Source: Oceanospirillaceae bacterium (lineage in GTDB: Bacteria; Pseudomonadota; Gammaproteobacteria; Pseudomonadales; Balneatricaceae). Taken from it: a stretch of DNA of 17,060 bases. The stretch's first letter is position 1. Each line of letters begins with the position of its first letter. Where the stretch lies: NCBI GenBank assembly GCA_003523085.1, contig DPHD01000079.1, forward strand, positions 1 to 17,060, given 5' to 3'. The translations under genes and the position numbers were made by a program. The notes below the pieces were generated by a model. That model was not told the DNA's origin, ran no database searches, and was given only the letters and a program-made list of their open reading frames with translations. Shown in pieces: positions 1-7,799 of this stretch.

Positions 1-696
1 GTTGGTTAGCAAGTCAACGTAGAAGTTAACTGCATGGTTCCAAGCTGGAGAATCCAACTGAGGCTTCTTATCCATGTCAAACCACTGAGCACCAAACGAA
101 TTGGCCAAAGTTGTTATGAACGCCATGTTGTCGCCCCAACCTGGCTTGCCACGAAGACAAATGCCGTATACGCCATTGTCTTTGTCAGTCATTGCCGCAG
201 CGGCGTCCTCAATGTGACCCCAAGTTGGGTTGTCAGGCATTGTCATACCCGCAGCATCCATCAAGTCCTTACGGTACATGATCATCGAACTTTCACCGTA
301 GAATGGTGCAGCGTAAAGGTTACCGCCATCAGATAGGCCACCACGCATTGCAGGTAAAATATCGTCAACATCGTAGCCAGCATCAAAATCTAACGCTTCT
401 AACCAACCTTTAGCGCCCCACATAGGTGCTTCGTACATACCAATAGTCATAACGTCGAACTGGCCACCCTTAGTAGCAATGTCCGTTGTTACACGAGAAC
501 GCAATGTGCCCTCGTCTAGTGTAACCCAGTTCACATTAATGCCAGGGTTAGCGTTTTCAAAGTGGCCGGTTAACTTTTGCATCTCAATCATATGGCCATT
601 GTTTACAGTGGCAATGGTCAAATCAGCTGCTTGTACTGCTGTGACACTGCCCATTGAGACAGCTGCCGCAATCGCTGACATTTTCAAAATTTTCAT
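1..696 (-). CDS. Sugar/polyol ABC transporter substrate-binding protein (partial, C-terminus off the window)
   Basis: The periplasmic binding protein of a carbohydrate ABC importer. The first 232 codons are present and the reading frame runs off the left edge without a stop. Residues 1-23 form a signal peptide (MKILKMSAIAAAVSMGSVTA then VQA, cleavage before ADLTIATVN). The mature start, with TIATVNNGHMIEMQKL near residues 26-41, is the pattern I associate with sorbitol/mannitol-type binding proteins (SmoE/MtlE group of SBP family 1). Further family features are KGGQFDVMTIGMYEAP (about 98-113), YAAPFYGESSMIMYRKD (about 147-163) and GKPGWGDNMA. The start at 696 has a good ribosome site (GGAGG, about 8 nt upstream). 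The permease and ATPase genes would lie further left. The divergent fructokinase supports a polyol or fructose-yielding substrate, but the exact ligand is inference. Confidence 0.88.
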   Translation of the reverse strand, partial: MKILKMSAIAAAVSMGSVTAVQAADLTIATVNNGHMIEMQKLTGHFENANPGINVNWVTLDEGTLRSRVTTDIATKGGQFDVMTIGMYEAPMWGAKGWLEALDFDAGYDVDDILPAMRGGLSDGGNLYAAPFYGESSMIMYRKDLMDAAGMTMPDNPTWGHIEDAAAAMTDKDNGVYGICLRGKPGWGDNMAFITTLANSFGAQWFDMDKKPQLDSPAWNHAVNFYVDLLTN

Positions 697-1027
697 ACTA
701 CATCCTCCAGAGGTAACTCTCAGTTTTTTATTAGTAGATTTGGTGGTCTTATCAACGCAATAATAATATCACTGCGCTTGAGTTAACAATAACTCCTCAG
801 AATGATTGAAAAACAGTACGAATTCTTCAAATACCAGTACTATTTTGACATTTGTTTATAAAAAATAAAATATGACCGCAAATTAGTATAAATTCAACCA
901 TAATTACGAAATATAGTATTACTGAACGAGAGCGCCTGGAAGCATTGATTTAAGCCGTAGGTTTATTTCTCCAAAACATTTTTATACATAGTGTTCTTAT
1001 TAGACACATTAAAAACGAGGATTAATC
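697..1027. promoter_or_regulatory. AT-rich divergent regulatory region between ABC transporter and fructokinase
   Basis: About 330 nt with no credible ORF, between two divergently transcribed genes. It must hold both promoters. Visible elements are a perfect inverted repeat GAGTTA-ACAA-TAACTC (780-795), a repeated hexamer CAGTAC at 814-819 and 835-840 (21 bp apart, same face of the helix), and a consensus -35-like TTGACA at 845-850 followed by AT-rich sequence including TAAAAT (866-871, spacer only 15). On the minus strand, TTGAAT and CATATT lie 17 nt apart in the 870-895 area, a modest match for the transporter promoter. A short GTGT-N9-ACAC repeat lies at 991-1007, close to the kinase ribosome site. 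None of the promoter assignments is certain. Confidence 0.5.
780..795. promoter_or_regulatory. Operator-like inverted repeat GAGTTA-N4-TAACTC
   Basis: A perfect 6-bp inverted repeat around a 4-nt centre (ACAA), roughly 85 nt upstream of the binding-protein start in the divergent gap. Its size and symmetry suit a dimeric helix-turn-helix repressor. Which regulator binds is unknown, because no regulator gene is visible in the window. The element lacks a following T-run and is too short for a terminator. Confidence 0.4.
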
Positions 1028-1978
1028 TTGATTATTTGTTGTGGTGAAGCCCTTATTGATATGGTGCCAGTATTATCAGAATCTGGCCAAGCAAGTTACC
1101 TCCCCTTAGTAGGTGGCGCAATTTTCAACACAGCTATCGGCTTGGGGCGCCTAGGTGTTGAAGTCAGCATGTTATCGGGGATTTCGAATGATCTCTTTGG
1201 TCAACAGCTGAATCAAGCGTTAATGGACAGCAAGGTAGATACGTCATACCTAGTGCGCTCCAACGCTCCCACCACACTGGCTTTTGTAACCCTTAACGCT
1301 GGCAATGCAAGCTATACATTTTATGATGAAAACAGTGCAGGCCGGTCCGTAGAGACCTCAGACGTACCCAATTTGCACCAGCTACAAGGAAATAATAACG
1401 CAGTAAACACCTTATATTTTGGTGGTATTAGCTTAATCAATGAACCTGCCGCAGGCGCTTATTGTGATTTAGCGCACAAATATGCGGCAGATATGGTGAT
1501 TGTGGTAGATCCTAATATACGTACAAACTTTATCAACCATGAACAAAACTATCGTCAACGCCTAGAAAGCATTATTAGCGTGGCGGATATGATTAAAGTG
1601 TCTGATCAAGATTTAGATTGGTTGGTGGGCAACGCCCATAATGAACCACAGCAAGTCGACTTATTGCGTGGCACTGGTAAAGCCATTGTTGTGGTTACCA
1701 AAGGTGCTGATGGTGCAACAGCTTATTTATCCACGGGGGAGACGGTGCATCAGGATGTGCCTAAAGTATGTGTGGTAGATACCGTTGGTGCAGGCGATAC
1801 TTTCAATGCTGGATTGCTTGCAAAACTAGCCACCTTGGGCCTGTTGTCGAAAACTGAATTGCAAAAAATCAAGCCTGAAAAACTATTACAAGCATTGGCT
1901 TATGCGGCTCAAGTTGCTGGGATTAACGTCTCTCGACAAGGCGCTAACCCACCTTGGCTCAAAGACATGACGACATAA
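1028..1978 (+). CDS. PfkB-family sugar kinase, probable fructokinase
   Basis: An ATP-dependent ribokinase/PfkB-fold kinase, most likely phosphorylating fructose to fructose-6-phosphate in the cytoplasm. It has 316 residues, normal for the family. The N-terminus MIICCGEALIDMVP and the glycine-rich GGAIFNTAIGLGRLG (about residues 29-43) form the first PfkB signature. The second signature, DTVGAGDTFNAG, carries the anion hole GAGD at 254-257, with D257 as the expected catalytic base. Translation starts at TTG (1028), chosen because GAGG at 1017-1020 sits 7 nt upstream and the protein begins in register with the family. The neighbouring polyol-type ABC transporter fits a pathway in which mannitol or sorbitol is imported, oxidised to fructose by an enzyme outside the window, and phosphorylated here. 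Substrate choice (fructose versus another ketose) is inferred from context and the CCGEALIDM start. Confidence 0.85.
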   Translation: MIICCGEALIDMVPVLSESGQASYLPLVGGAIFNTAIGLGRLGVEVSMLSGISNDLFGQQLNQALMDSKVDTSYLVRSNAPTTLAFVTLNAGNASYTFYDENSAGRSVETSDVPNLHQLQGNNNAVNTLYFGGISLINEPAAGAYCDLAHKYAADMVIVVDPNIRTNFINHEQNYRQRLESIISVADMIKVSDQDLDWLVGNAHNEPQQVDLLRGTGKAIVVVTKGADGATAYLSTGETVHQDVPKVCVVDTVGAGDTFNAGLLAKLATLGLLSKTELQKIKPEKLLQALAYAAQVAGINVSRQGANPPWLKDMTT

Positions 1979-2076
1979 GCCGTACAACCCAACAGAAGCT
2001 GAGCTACTACAGCTAATATTAGCTCATCACTTAACGCCAGCATTATTTTGTTGTAAGCCCGTAGGAATCAGAAATT
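1979..2076. other. Non-coding gap after the fructokinase, with a weak hairpin
   Basis: Directly after the kinase stop, TGAGCTA (2000-2006) can pair with TAGCTCA (2020-2026) across a 13-nt loop, and AGCTAATATTAGCT (2011-2024) is itself a perfect palindrome. There is no T-run after either, so this is not a standard intrinsic terminator. TAGGAA at about 2062-2067 could be the ribosome site of the small ORF that follows. Confidence 0.35.
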
Positions 2077-2215
2077 ATGAAACGTAGTTTAATGAAAGCG
2101 GTCGTCACAACTGTAATCCCCCCATTATTAGCATCAGCTAAAAGTAGAGGCTTTCTCTGTTATTGTGAAAACGTCAAATTCGGTTGGTAATTACACCGTC
2201 AGTTTCCCTTGGTAA
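2077..2215 (+). pseudogene. Small secreted-peptide ORF, apparently frameshifted or a gene remnant
   Basis: An ATG at 2077 with a plausible ribosome site (AGGA, 10 nt upstream) opens a 37-codon frame that ends at 2190. Its first 21 residues look like a signal peptide: basic MKRSLMK, hydrophobic AVVTTVIPPLLA, then an A-S-A cleavage-type end. After that the frame turns into RGFLCYCENVKFGW, which looks unnatural. In the next frame, from 2144, the sequence reads VEAFSVIVKTSNSVGNYTVS then FPW before TAA at 2213-2215, a beta-rich pattern typical of a secreted protein's end. Deleting one A from the AAAA run at 2140-2143 would join them into one 45-residue product. It could be a decayed gene, a remnant of a longer one, or a sequencing error. 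No function is recognised. Confidence 0.4.
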
Positions 2216-2239
2216 TCAAACTATTACACTTCAAACAAT

Positions 2240-2267
2240 AAAAAGCCAAGCAATGCTTGGCTTTTTT
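2240..2267. terminator. Bidirectional intrinsic terminator between the fructokinase/small ORF and argG
   Basis: A-run AAAAA, stem GCCAAGC (2245-2251), loop AAT, stem GCTTGGC (2255-2261), then six Ts (2262-2267). Counting the flanking A/T pairs, the stem extends to about 12 bp. A-tract on one side and T-tract on the other make it usable from both strands, which fits the convergent genes: plus-strand transcription from the left and argG (stop at 2289) from the right. Confidence 0.9.
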
Positions 2268-2288
2268 GTCATCATGCGCGTGGCAATA

Positions 2289-3509
2289 CTACTTTAATAG
2301 ATCACGGCCTTTGCTAGCTTCAATACGCATACGCAGAGAATTAAGCTTAATAAATCCAGCAGCATCTTGTTGATCGTATGCACCGGCATCGTCTTCCATG
2401 GTCGCCATGGCGGCATCAAATAGACTGTCTGCAGACTTACGTCCGATGACGTCTACATTGCCTTTATAGAGCTTCAGCTTAACGGTACCGTTAACGTACT
2501 CTTGTGAGCGGTTTATCAATGCCTGTAGCATTTGGCGCTCTTCAGACCACCAGTAGCCGTTGTACACCAATTTAGCGTAACGGGGCATGATTTCATCCTT
2601 AAGGTGCGCGGCTTCTCTATCCAAGGTAATGGATTCAATAGCACGATGGGCCTTAAGCATGATGGTGCCACCCGGCGTTTCGTAACAACCGCGAGCCTTC
2701 ATACCCACATAGCGGTTTTCTACGATATCCAAACGGCCAATACCGTTAGCACCGGCCACACGGTTGAGTTCCGTTAAGATAGTGGCTGGGCTCATGGCCT
2801 CACCGTTAATAGCGGTAATATCACCTTTTTCATAATCCAATTCGATATAAGTGGCTTCATCTGGTGCGGCCTCTGGCGACACACTCCAACGCCACATATC
2901 TTCTTCCGAAGCATGCCATGGGTCTTCTAACATGCCACTTTCGTAGGAAATGTGCAGCAAGTTTGCATCCATCGAATAAGGTGATGACTTCTTGTTTTTG
3001 AAATCAACAGGGATTTCGTGTTTGGCACAATAATCCATCAAACTTTCACGTGACGTAAGATCCCACTCGCGCCATGGGGCAATCACTTCTACACCCGGCT
3101 TAAGGGCATAAGCACCCAGCTCAAAGCGCACTTGATCGTTGCCCTTACCCGTCGCGCCATGGGAGATCGCATCGGCACCAGTTTGGTTAGCAATTTCGAT
3201 CAATCGTTTAGCGATCAATGGGCGAGCTATAGACGTTCCCAACAAGTACTCACCTTCATATACCGCGTTGGCTCTGAACATAGGGAATACAAAATCGCGT
3301 ACAAACTCTTCGCGCAGGTCTTCAATATAAATTTCTTTTACACCTAGTGCTTCGGCTTTTGCCCGTGCGGGCTCAACTTCTTCGCCTTGGCCTAAGTCTG
3401 CGGTAAACGTAACCACTTCGCAGGCGTACGTTTCTTGTAGCCATTTGACGATTACAGAGGTGTCTAAACCGCCAGAATAAGCTAATACTACCTTTTTAAT
3501 GTCCGACAT
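2289..3509 (-). CDS. argG: Argininosuccinate synthase
   Basis: Catalyses ATP-dependent condensation of citrulline and aspartate to argininosuccinate, the penultimate step of arginine synthesis, in the cytosol. 406 residues from the chosen start, normal for the roughly 400-residue bacterial form. The PP-loop ATP site is near the N-terminus: VVLAYSGGLDTSV, with SGGLDTS at 12-18. The conserved block ISHGATGKGNDQVRFELG follows (about 115-132), and SPYSMDANLLHISYE lies in the middle. The frame stays open upstream to 3599, adding 30 residues, but the family start MSDIKKVVLAYSGG at 3509 is far more likely because the N-terminus normally begins just before the first beta strand. AGGGA lies about 11 nt upstream. 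The gene stands alone, divergent from pyrC, and ends at a shared terminator. Confidence 0.97.
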   Translation of the reverse strand: MSDIKKVVLAYSGGLDTSVIVKWLQETYACEVVTFTADLGQGEEVEPARAKAEALGVKEIYIEDLREEFVRDFVFPMFRANAVYEGEYLLGTSIARPLIAKRLIEIANQTGADAISHGATGKGNDQVRFELGAYALKPGVEVIAPWREWDLTSRESLMDYCAKHEIPVDFKNKKSSPYSMDANLLHISYESGMLEDPWHASEEDMWRWSVSPEAAPDEATYIELDYEKGDITAINGEAMSPATILTELNRVAGANGIGRLDIVENRYVGMKARGCYETPGGTIMLKAHRAIESITLDREAAHLKDEIMPRYAKLVYNGYWWSEERQMLQALINRSQEYVNGTVKLKLYKGNVDVIGRKSADSLFDAAMATMEDDAGAYDQQDAAGFIKLNSLRMRIEASKGRDLLK

Positions 3510-3637
3510 TTGATGTGGGTTCCCTGTGCCATAATTATTCAACAAATATATAGCGCAAGTATACATCGAAGCCACGTACAGCACAGCATCTAGGGTCAAG
3601 TTTTAATTAATTTTGAGTATTTAATTAACCTTAGTCC

Positions 3638-3646
3638 TGTTAAAAT
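3638..3646 (+). promoter_or_regulatory. Probable extended -10 promoter for pyrC
   Basis: TGTTAAAAT fits the extended -10 pattern (TG, one base, then TAAAAT). The -35 region 17 nt upstream is poor, which an extended -10 tolerates. Transcription would start near 3653 and leave a leader of about 45 nt before the pyrC start at 3698. Two TTAATTAA palindromes (3603-3610 and 3621-3628) lie immediately upstream and could be protein sites or simply AT-rich promoter DNA. Confidence 0.45.
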
Positions 3647-3697
3647 ACGCCTAGTTTTAACCTAAACCCGTTGGCGTTTTAAGCCCGAGATTAAACC

Positions 3698-4723
3698 ATG
3701 CAAGCATTAACCCTCACTCGTCCAGACGACTGGCACCTACACTTACGCGATGGCCCAGTGTTAACACGCACCGTGAGCGACACGGCTCGCCAATTTAGCC
3801 GGGCCGTGATTATGCCCAATTTAACCCCCCCTGTAGTCACCACAGCCATGGCCATCGACTACAAGGCACGATTAGATGCACAAGGCACTCGCCTAACCCC
3901 GCTCATGACACTCTACTTAACTGACAACACCAGCCCACAAGAGATACAACGGGCCTACGATTCAGGTATTGTTAAAGCGGTTAAGCTCTACCCTGCAGGC
4001 GCCACTACCAACTCGGCGGCCGGCGTAACCAACATAGAACACATCTACCCCGCCATTGAAAAGCTGCAAGAGCTAGGTATGCCTTTGTTGGTACATGGTG
4101 AAGTAACACACCAAGAGGTCGATATTTTTGACCGAGAAAAGGGTTTTATTGATCAGCAACTTGCACCATTGCTAGACCGTTTTCCAGGCTTAAAATGTGT
4201 ATTCGAGCACATCACCACGAGTGAGGCTGCGCAATTTGTGGCCCAAGCTAGCGAACTGGTCGGTGCCACCATTACACCACAGCATTTACTCTATAACCGC
4301 AATGACCTATTGGTGGGTGGCGTAAAACCGCACTTATATTGTTTACCCGTACTCAAACGCAATACCCACCAGCAAGCATTGCAGGACATGGTTGCTAGCG
4401 GCAATAATAAATTCTTTTTAGGCACAGACTCGGCACCCCATGCCCAAGGTGCCAAGGAAAGCGCTTGCGGCTGCGCAGGGTGTTATTCTTCACCTGCCGC
4501 CATCGAGCTCTACGCCCAAGCCTTTGAAGCCATTGATGCAATGGATAAGCTTGAAGCCTTTGCCAGTTTCAATGGCGCAGACTTTTATGGTTTGGCCCGC
4601 AACACCGATACCATTACGTTATTGCGTAATTCCTGGCAGGTGCCCGCAAGCCTCACCTATGGCGCAGACGTTATTATTCCCTTAGGTGCTGGCCAAACCC
4701 TTAACTGGCAATTACAGGCGTAA
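3698..4723 (+). CDS. pyrC: Dihydroorotase, class II (PyrC type)
   Basis: Zinc amidohydrolase that interconverts N-carbamoyl-aspartate and dihydroorotate, step three of de novo pyrimidine synthesis. 341 residues, close to the 348 of E. coli PyrC. All metal-site residues are visible: the HLH pair in DDWHLHLRDG (H13, H15), the lysine to be carboxylated in VKLYPAGATTNS (K96), H133 in LLVHGEV, H171 in FEHITT, and the catalytic aspartate D244 in LGTDSAPHAQG. The flexible-loop region and RNDLLVGGVKPHLYCLPVLK match the family. The start has only a weak ribosome site (GAG in CCCGAGATTAAACC). It is followed 7 nt later by rnt, so the two are probably co-transcribed. Monofunctional and intact; no odd features. 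Confidence 0.97.
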   Translation: MQALTLTRPDDWHLHLRDGPVLTRTVSDTARQFSRAVIMPNLTPPVVTTAMAIDYKARLDAQGTRLTPLMTLYLTDNTSPQEIQRAYDSGIVKAVKLYPAGATTNSAAGVTNIEHIYPAIEKLQELGMPLLVHGEVTHQEVDIFDREKGFIDQQLAPLLDRFPGLKCVFEHITTSEAAQFVAQASELVGATITPQHLLYNRNDLLVGGVKPHLYCLPVLKRNTHQQALQDMVASGNNKFFLGTDSAPHAQGAKESACGCAGCYSSPAAIELYAQAFEAIDAMDKLEAFASFNGADFYGLARNTDTITLLRNSWQVPASLTYGADVIIPLGAGQTLNWQLQA

Positions 4724-4730
4724 CTAAAAC

Positions 4731-5369
4731 ATGATTAAAGATCGTTTTCGCGGCTACCTGCCGATTATTATCGACGTAGAAACCGCAGGTTTTAACAGCC
4801 ACACCGACGCCTTGCTCGAAGCGGCAGCGGTGATTATCGACATGGATGAAGATGGCCTGCTGTATGCCAAAGAAACCATCGACTGCCATATCCACCCCTT
4901 TGAAGGCGCTAATTTAGAAGCCGCTGCGCTGGAGTTCACGGGCATTGACCCAAATGATCCAGAGCGGGATGCAGTCACCGAGCAAGAAGCCTTAGACTTG
5001 CTATTTAGGCCCATTCGCAAAGCCCTCAAAGCCAGCCAATGTAAACGCGCTATATTGGTAGGCCATAATGCCACCTTTGATTTAAACTTTATTAATGCCG
5101 CAGCCCAACGCTGCCACCAAAAACGCAATCCGTTCCATCCGTTTTCGTGTTTTGATACCGCCACCTTAGCCGGTCTTGCCTACGGCCAAACGGTACTTGC
5201 AAAGGCTTGTGCAGCGGCGGATATACGTTTTAGTAATGAAGACGCTCACAGCGCCCGTTACGATGCAGAAAAGACGGCCGAGCTATTTTGCACCATCGTC
5301 AATCGCTGGAAGCAACTGGGTGGCTGGCAAGCAGAAGACGATGAGTTCCCCTTCGCTGGCCTAGATTAG
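4731..5369 (+). CDS. rnt: Ribonuclease T
   Basis: A DEDDh 3'-5' exoribonuclease that trims the 3' ends of tRNA (CCA turnover), 5S and 23S rRNA and other stable RNAs. 212 residues, standard length. The four acidic residues and the histidine are present: D15 and E17 in IIDVETAGF, D117 in VGHNATFDLNF, H173 and D178 in DAHSARYDAEKTA. Each is offset by 8 from the E. coli enzyme (D23, E25, D125, H181, D186), so the active site is complete. It follows pyrC with a 7-nt gap, the arrangement known from Pseudomonas, and probably depends on the pyrC promoter. Only 4 nt separate its stop from the stop of the convergent yidD. Confidence 0.96.
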   Translation: MIKDRFRGYLPIIIDVETAGFNSHTDALLEAAAVIIDMDEDGLLYAKETIDCHIHPFEGANLEAAALEFTGIDPNDPERDAVTEQEALDLLFRPIRKALKASQCKRAILVGHNATFDLNFINAAAQRCHQKRNPFHPFSCFDTATLAGLAYGQTVLAKACAAADIRFSNEDAHSARYDAEKTAELFCTIVNRWKQLGGWQAEDDEFPFAGLD

Positions 5370-5373
5370 ACGG

Positions 5374-5664
5374 TTAGCTGGGTTCGTCATCACCGGCAAC
5401 CCACTTGGCGTGCTCACAGCTACCGGGTACAGGTTCGTAGCCGCCGCGACTCAATGGGTTGCAACGTAAAATACGCCAAACACCCATGGCACCGCCTTTG
5501 ATTGCACCATGAAGCTGAATCGCTTCTAAGGTGTAGCTTGAACAACTGGGGTAGTAACGGCAGTTACTGCCTAATAATGGGCTCAACAGGTACTGGTAGC
5601 CACGCACCAAAAACATGAGTGCGCGGGCGGCTAGGTTTGTTTTAGTTTTCTCTAACTGCGCCAT
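5374..5664 (-). CDS. yidD: Membrane protein insertion efficiency factor YidD
   Basis: A small membrane-associated protein that helps YidC-dependent membrane protein insertion. 96 residues, slightly longer than the usual 70-90 because of an acidic tail ending in GDDEPS. The family core is clear: RGYQYLLSPLLGSNCRYYPS, then CSSYTLEAIQLHGAIKG, then WRILRCNPLSRGGYEPVPG, with the conserved cysteines and the GGYxPVP end. The amphipathic start (about residues 12-30) is the likely membrane contact. Its ATG overlaps the stop of the upstream sensor kinase by one base (TAATG), which implies translational coupling. YidD genes usually lie between rnpA and yidC, so this position is unusual. Whether a second copy exists elsewhere cannot be seen here. 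Confidence 0.93.
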   Translation of the reverse strand: MAQLEKTKTNLAARALMFLVRGYQYLLSPLLGSNCRYYPSCSSYTLEAIQLHGAIKGGAMGVWRILRCNPLSRGGYEPVPGSCEHAKWVAGDDEPS

Positions 5665-7799
5665 TACACTAACAACACCGGTAGTTTAATTCTAAATAAC
5701 ACGCCACTTGGATTATCTAAGTTGTGGGCCGACACACTACCGCCGTGGAATTGGCTAATCAAGCGTACAATATACAAGCCTAACCCAAAGTGAGCGTGAC
5801 CCGCACCTGCAGTACGTGCAGACACCATGGAGTTAAACATACCCGCCAATAGTTCAGGCGGAATTTGTGGCCCTACATTTTCAACTTCAAGATAACAGTC
5901 GTAGTCCTGCCGGTACAGACGCACAATAATGGCACTGCCAGCTGTTCTAAAGTCGCGGGCATTGTCGGTTAATTTATCGAGTAGCTGCTCAATACGATAA
6001 TCCACACCGGCTACGGTCAAGGCTTCCCGGGAAGCCTCAAAAATAACGTTTTCGGCCTCACCTTGCTGGCTCGGGTTTTGATGACTGACGTAGGTTTGCA
6101 CCAAATGAAACAAGTCCAAGGGTTCCAACTCATCCTCATGCAAAGCTTCTTCTAAATTGGCGGCATCGGCTAATTTTTCCACAATAGCACTAATCTTCAC
6201 CAGACCTCGCTGAGCACTATCTATATAACGCTGCTGGCCTTCAGCAACGCCGTGTAGCTGCAAGTTTTCTAACGACGTCATGGTGGCGTTTAACGGGTTA
6301 TTAACTTCGTGCCGCAAAGTGCGCGGCATGGTGCTGATAAATTGTTGATGCTCATGCAAGCGCGCCACCACCCCAGAAAAACTGCGTGCCAAGTCGCCTA
6401 TCTCATCGCCGGCCTTAACGTCACTGTATAGCCTATCTGTTCGCAGCCTGCCGTCTGGGTCGACCAGCAACTGAGCCTCTTTACCCAAACGCCGAATACG
6501 CATGGCTTGGCGCCAAGAAAACAACAGTAGCAGCATCAATATGACGAGCATGGTGGACAAGCTTAATAAGGCTATATTTTCCATGGCCTGGCGCTGCAAA
6601 GCCAAAATCTTCGCCGTAGATTGCTTAATTAGCACTACCCCTAACAACTCACCTTCCTCATCCACTATAGGCGCCGCTACAGCAAACACCTGCTCTGTTG
6701 GGCCTTTATGCCACCGCCCACTGGCAAACTTTTTATCCAAGGCCTGATTTAACAAATCACGCTCTTGGCTAGCCGCTTGAACTGGATTAAGGTAGGCAGG
6801 AATGGCAATAAACCAATCGAGTCCACGGTTGAGCCATGCTTGCACCCGTTCGAATACATCTTTGGGTTTGGCTTTTTCTGGTGCTGGCGGGCTCACTTGT
6901 CCCACACTAGCACGCACCTGCAAATGGTTGTCGTAAATGATAATTTGAGAGTCGGCGCTACTCAGGCTCGACAATATTTTGTTGGCCTCAGGCGCTCTCA
7001 TTGCCAACAGGTTAAAATGGCTCTCTACCGTCGTATCTGACCCGACTAAGGTTTTTAGATGGCGCATAGTGCCATCGTCAGAATCGACATCGGCCACCGC
7101 CAGACCAAACTCTTGGCGCTGATTCAAAAAATAACGTGGCAAGGCAAATTCAACCAGGTAGCCATCGACTAAAGGTCGCATCACCGCTTGGATGATAAAA
7201 GATGACGAAGGACTACGGTATTGAGGCGTCGCCCAGTCTTCCTTTACATACCAAACCTCCATGGCCCCAGGCTTGGTGGCCACAATCACCAAGCGCCTTT
7301 CATTGCCATTACGGTCGGGCAAGGTGAGCCGCAGGTGATCGCTTAAGTCGAGCCTGGGTGTACCTTTAGTTCTTAACACGGTTTTATCGTCTTGGATGCG
7401 CACCAAACCAAAGATTCGATCGTCCTTTTCACCCAACAACAGGCTATAACCGTCTTCGCTATCTTCACCGGCGCCAAAATGATTGGCAAAGAGCTGAAAA
7501 TCGAGCCATTCGCCGGTATAACCGTCAACCCTCGCTGGGCCAATTAGAGGATGACTAAACACCACCTGTTGGCTTTCTAAATAAGGCAATTCGGCTAACA
7601 AATCGTCGCGGCCCTGAAACAACGTCACAATACCGCGAGCTAATTGTTCTTGGGCCTGGGTTTGGCCCTCGAGCATAAACACACGAGATTCGGCAACAAA
7701 CCGATACGATAGCCAAGGAATACTCACCAGCACTAAGGCAAACACCAAAAATTGGGTATTAAATCGAAACCGTAAACGCGACGGTGGGGATAATGACAT
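5664..7799 (-). CDS. pdsS: Membrane sensor histidine kinase, proteobacterial dedicated sortase (PdsS) type
   Basis: A 711-residue inner-membrane kinase. Helix 1 is at about 17-34 (FLVFALVLVSIPWLSYRF). A large periplasmic part spans about 36-405. Helix 2 is at about 408-429 (LLSLSTMLVILMLLLLFSW). A HAMP-like linker and the cytoplasmic kinase follow. The phosphoacceptor is H497 in TLRHEVNNPLNA, the N-box N613 is in LLDKLTDNARDF, a weak G1 box reads ENVGPQIP, and the G2 box is GLGLYIV (672-678). Within the periplasmic part, about 89-250 resembles a CBM9/DOMON-like beta-sandwich (VDGYTGEWLDFQ, then alternating strands), and FAVAAPIVDEEGELLGVVLI before helix 2 looks Cache-like; both are inference from pattern. 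Size and paired regulator match the kinase family often found with variant sortases, but no sortase or LPXTG protein is in view. Start and stop overlap the neighbours by one base each. Confidence 0.82.
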   Translation of the reverse strand: MSLSPPSRLRFRFNTQFLVFALVLVSIPWLSYRFVAESRVFMLEGQTQAQEQLARGIVTLFQGRDDLLAELPYLESQQVVFSHPLIGPARVDGYTGEWLDFQLFANHFGAGEDSEDGYSLLLGEKDDRIFGLVRIQDDKTVLRTKGTPRLDLSDHLRLTLPDRNGNERRLVIVATKPGAMEVWYVKEDWATPQYRSPSSSFIIQAVMRPLVDGYLVEFALPRYFLNQRQEFGLAVADVDSDDGTMRHLKTLVGSDTTVESHFNLLAMRAPEANKILSSLSSADSQIIIYDNHLQVRASVGQVSPPAPEKAKPKDVFERVQAWLNRGLDWFIAIPAYLNPVQAASQERDLLNQALDKKFASGRWHKGPTEQVFAVAAPIVDEEGELLGVVLIKQSTAKILALQRQAMENIALLSLSTMLVILMLLLLFSWRQAMRIRRLGKEAQLLVDPDGRLRTDRLYSDVKAGDEIGDLARSFSGVVARLHEHQQFISTMPRTLRHEVNNPLNATMTSLENLQLHGVAEGQQRYIDSAQRGLVKISAIVEKLADAANLEEALHEDELEPLDLFHLVQTYVSHQNPSQQGEAENVIFEASREALTVAGVDYRIEQLLDKLTDNARDFRTAGSAIIVRLYRQDYDCYLEVENVGPQIPPELLAGMFNSMVSARTAGAGHAHFGLGLYIVRLISQFHGGSVSAHNLDNPSGVLFRIKLPVLLV

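Noticed and set aside
34..336. 100-codon plus-strand frame over the binding-protein gene
   Set aside because: It opposes a continuous minus-strand frame with signal peptide and binding-protein motifs. Shadow ORF.
3510..3599. N-terminal extension of argG (MTLDAVLYVASMYTCAIYLL and onward)
   Set aside because: The frame is merely open. The family start is just before VVLAYSGGLDTS, the extension looks like translated promoter DNA, and an ATG with an upstream purine-rich site exists at 3509.
4754..5164. 136-codon open frame antisense to rnt
   Set aside because: Shadow of rnt, whose catalytic residues are all intact on the plus strand. No supporting signals.
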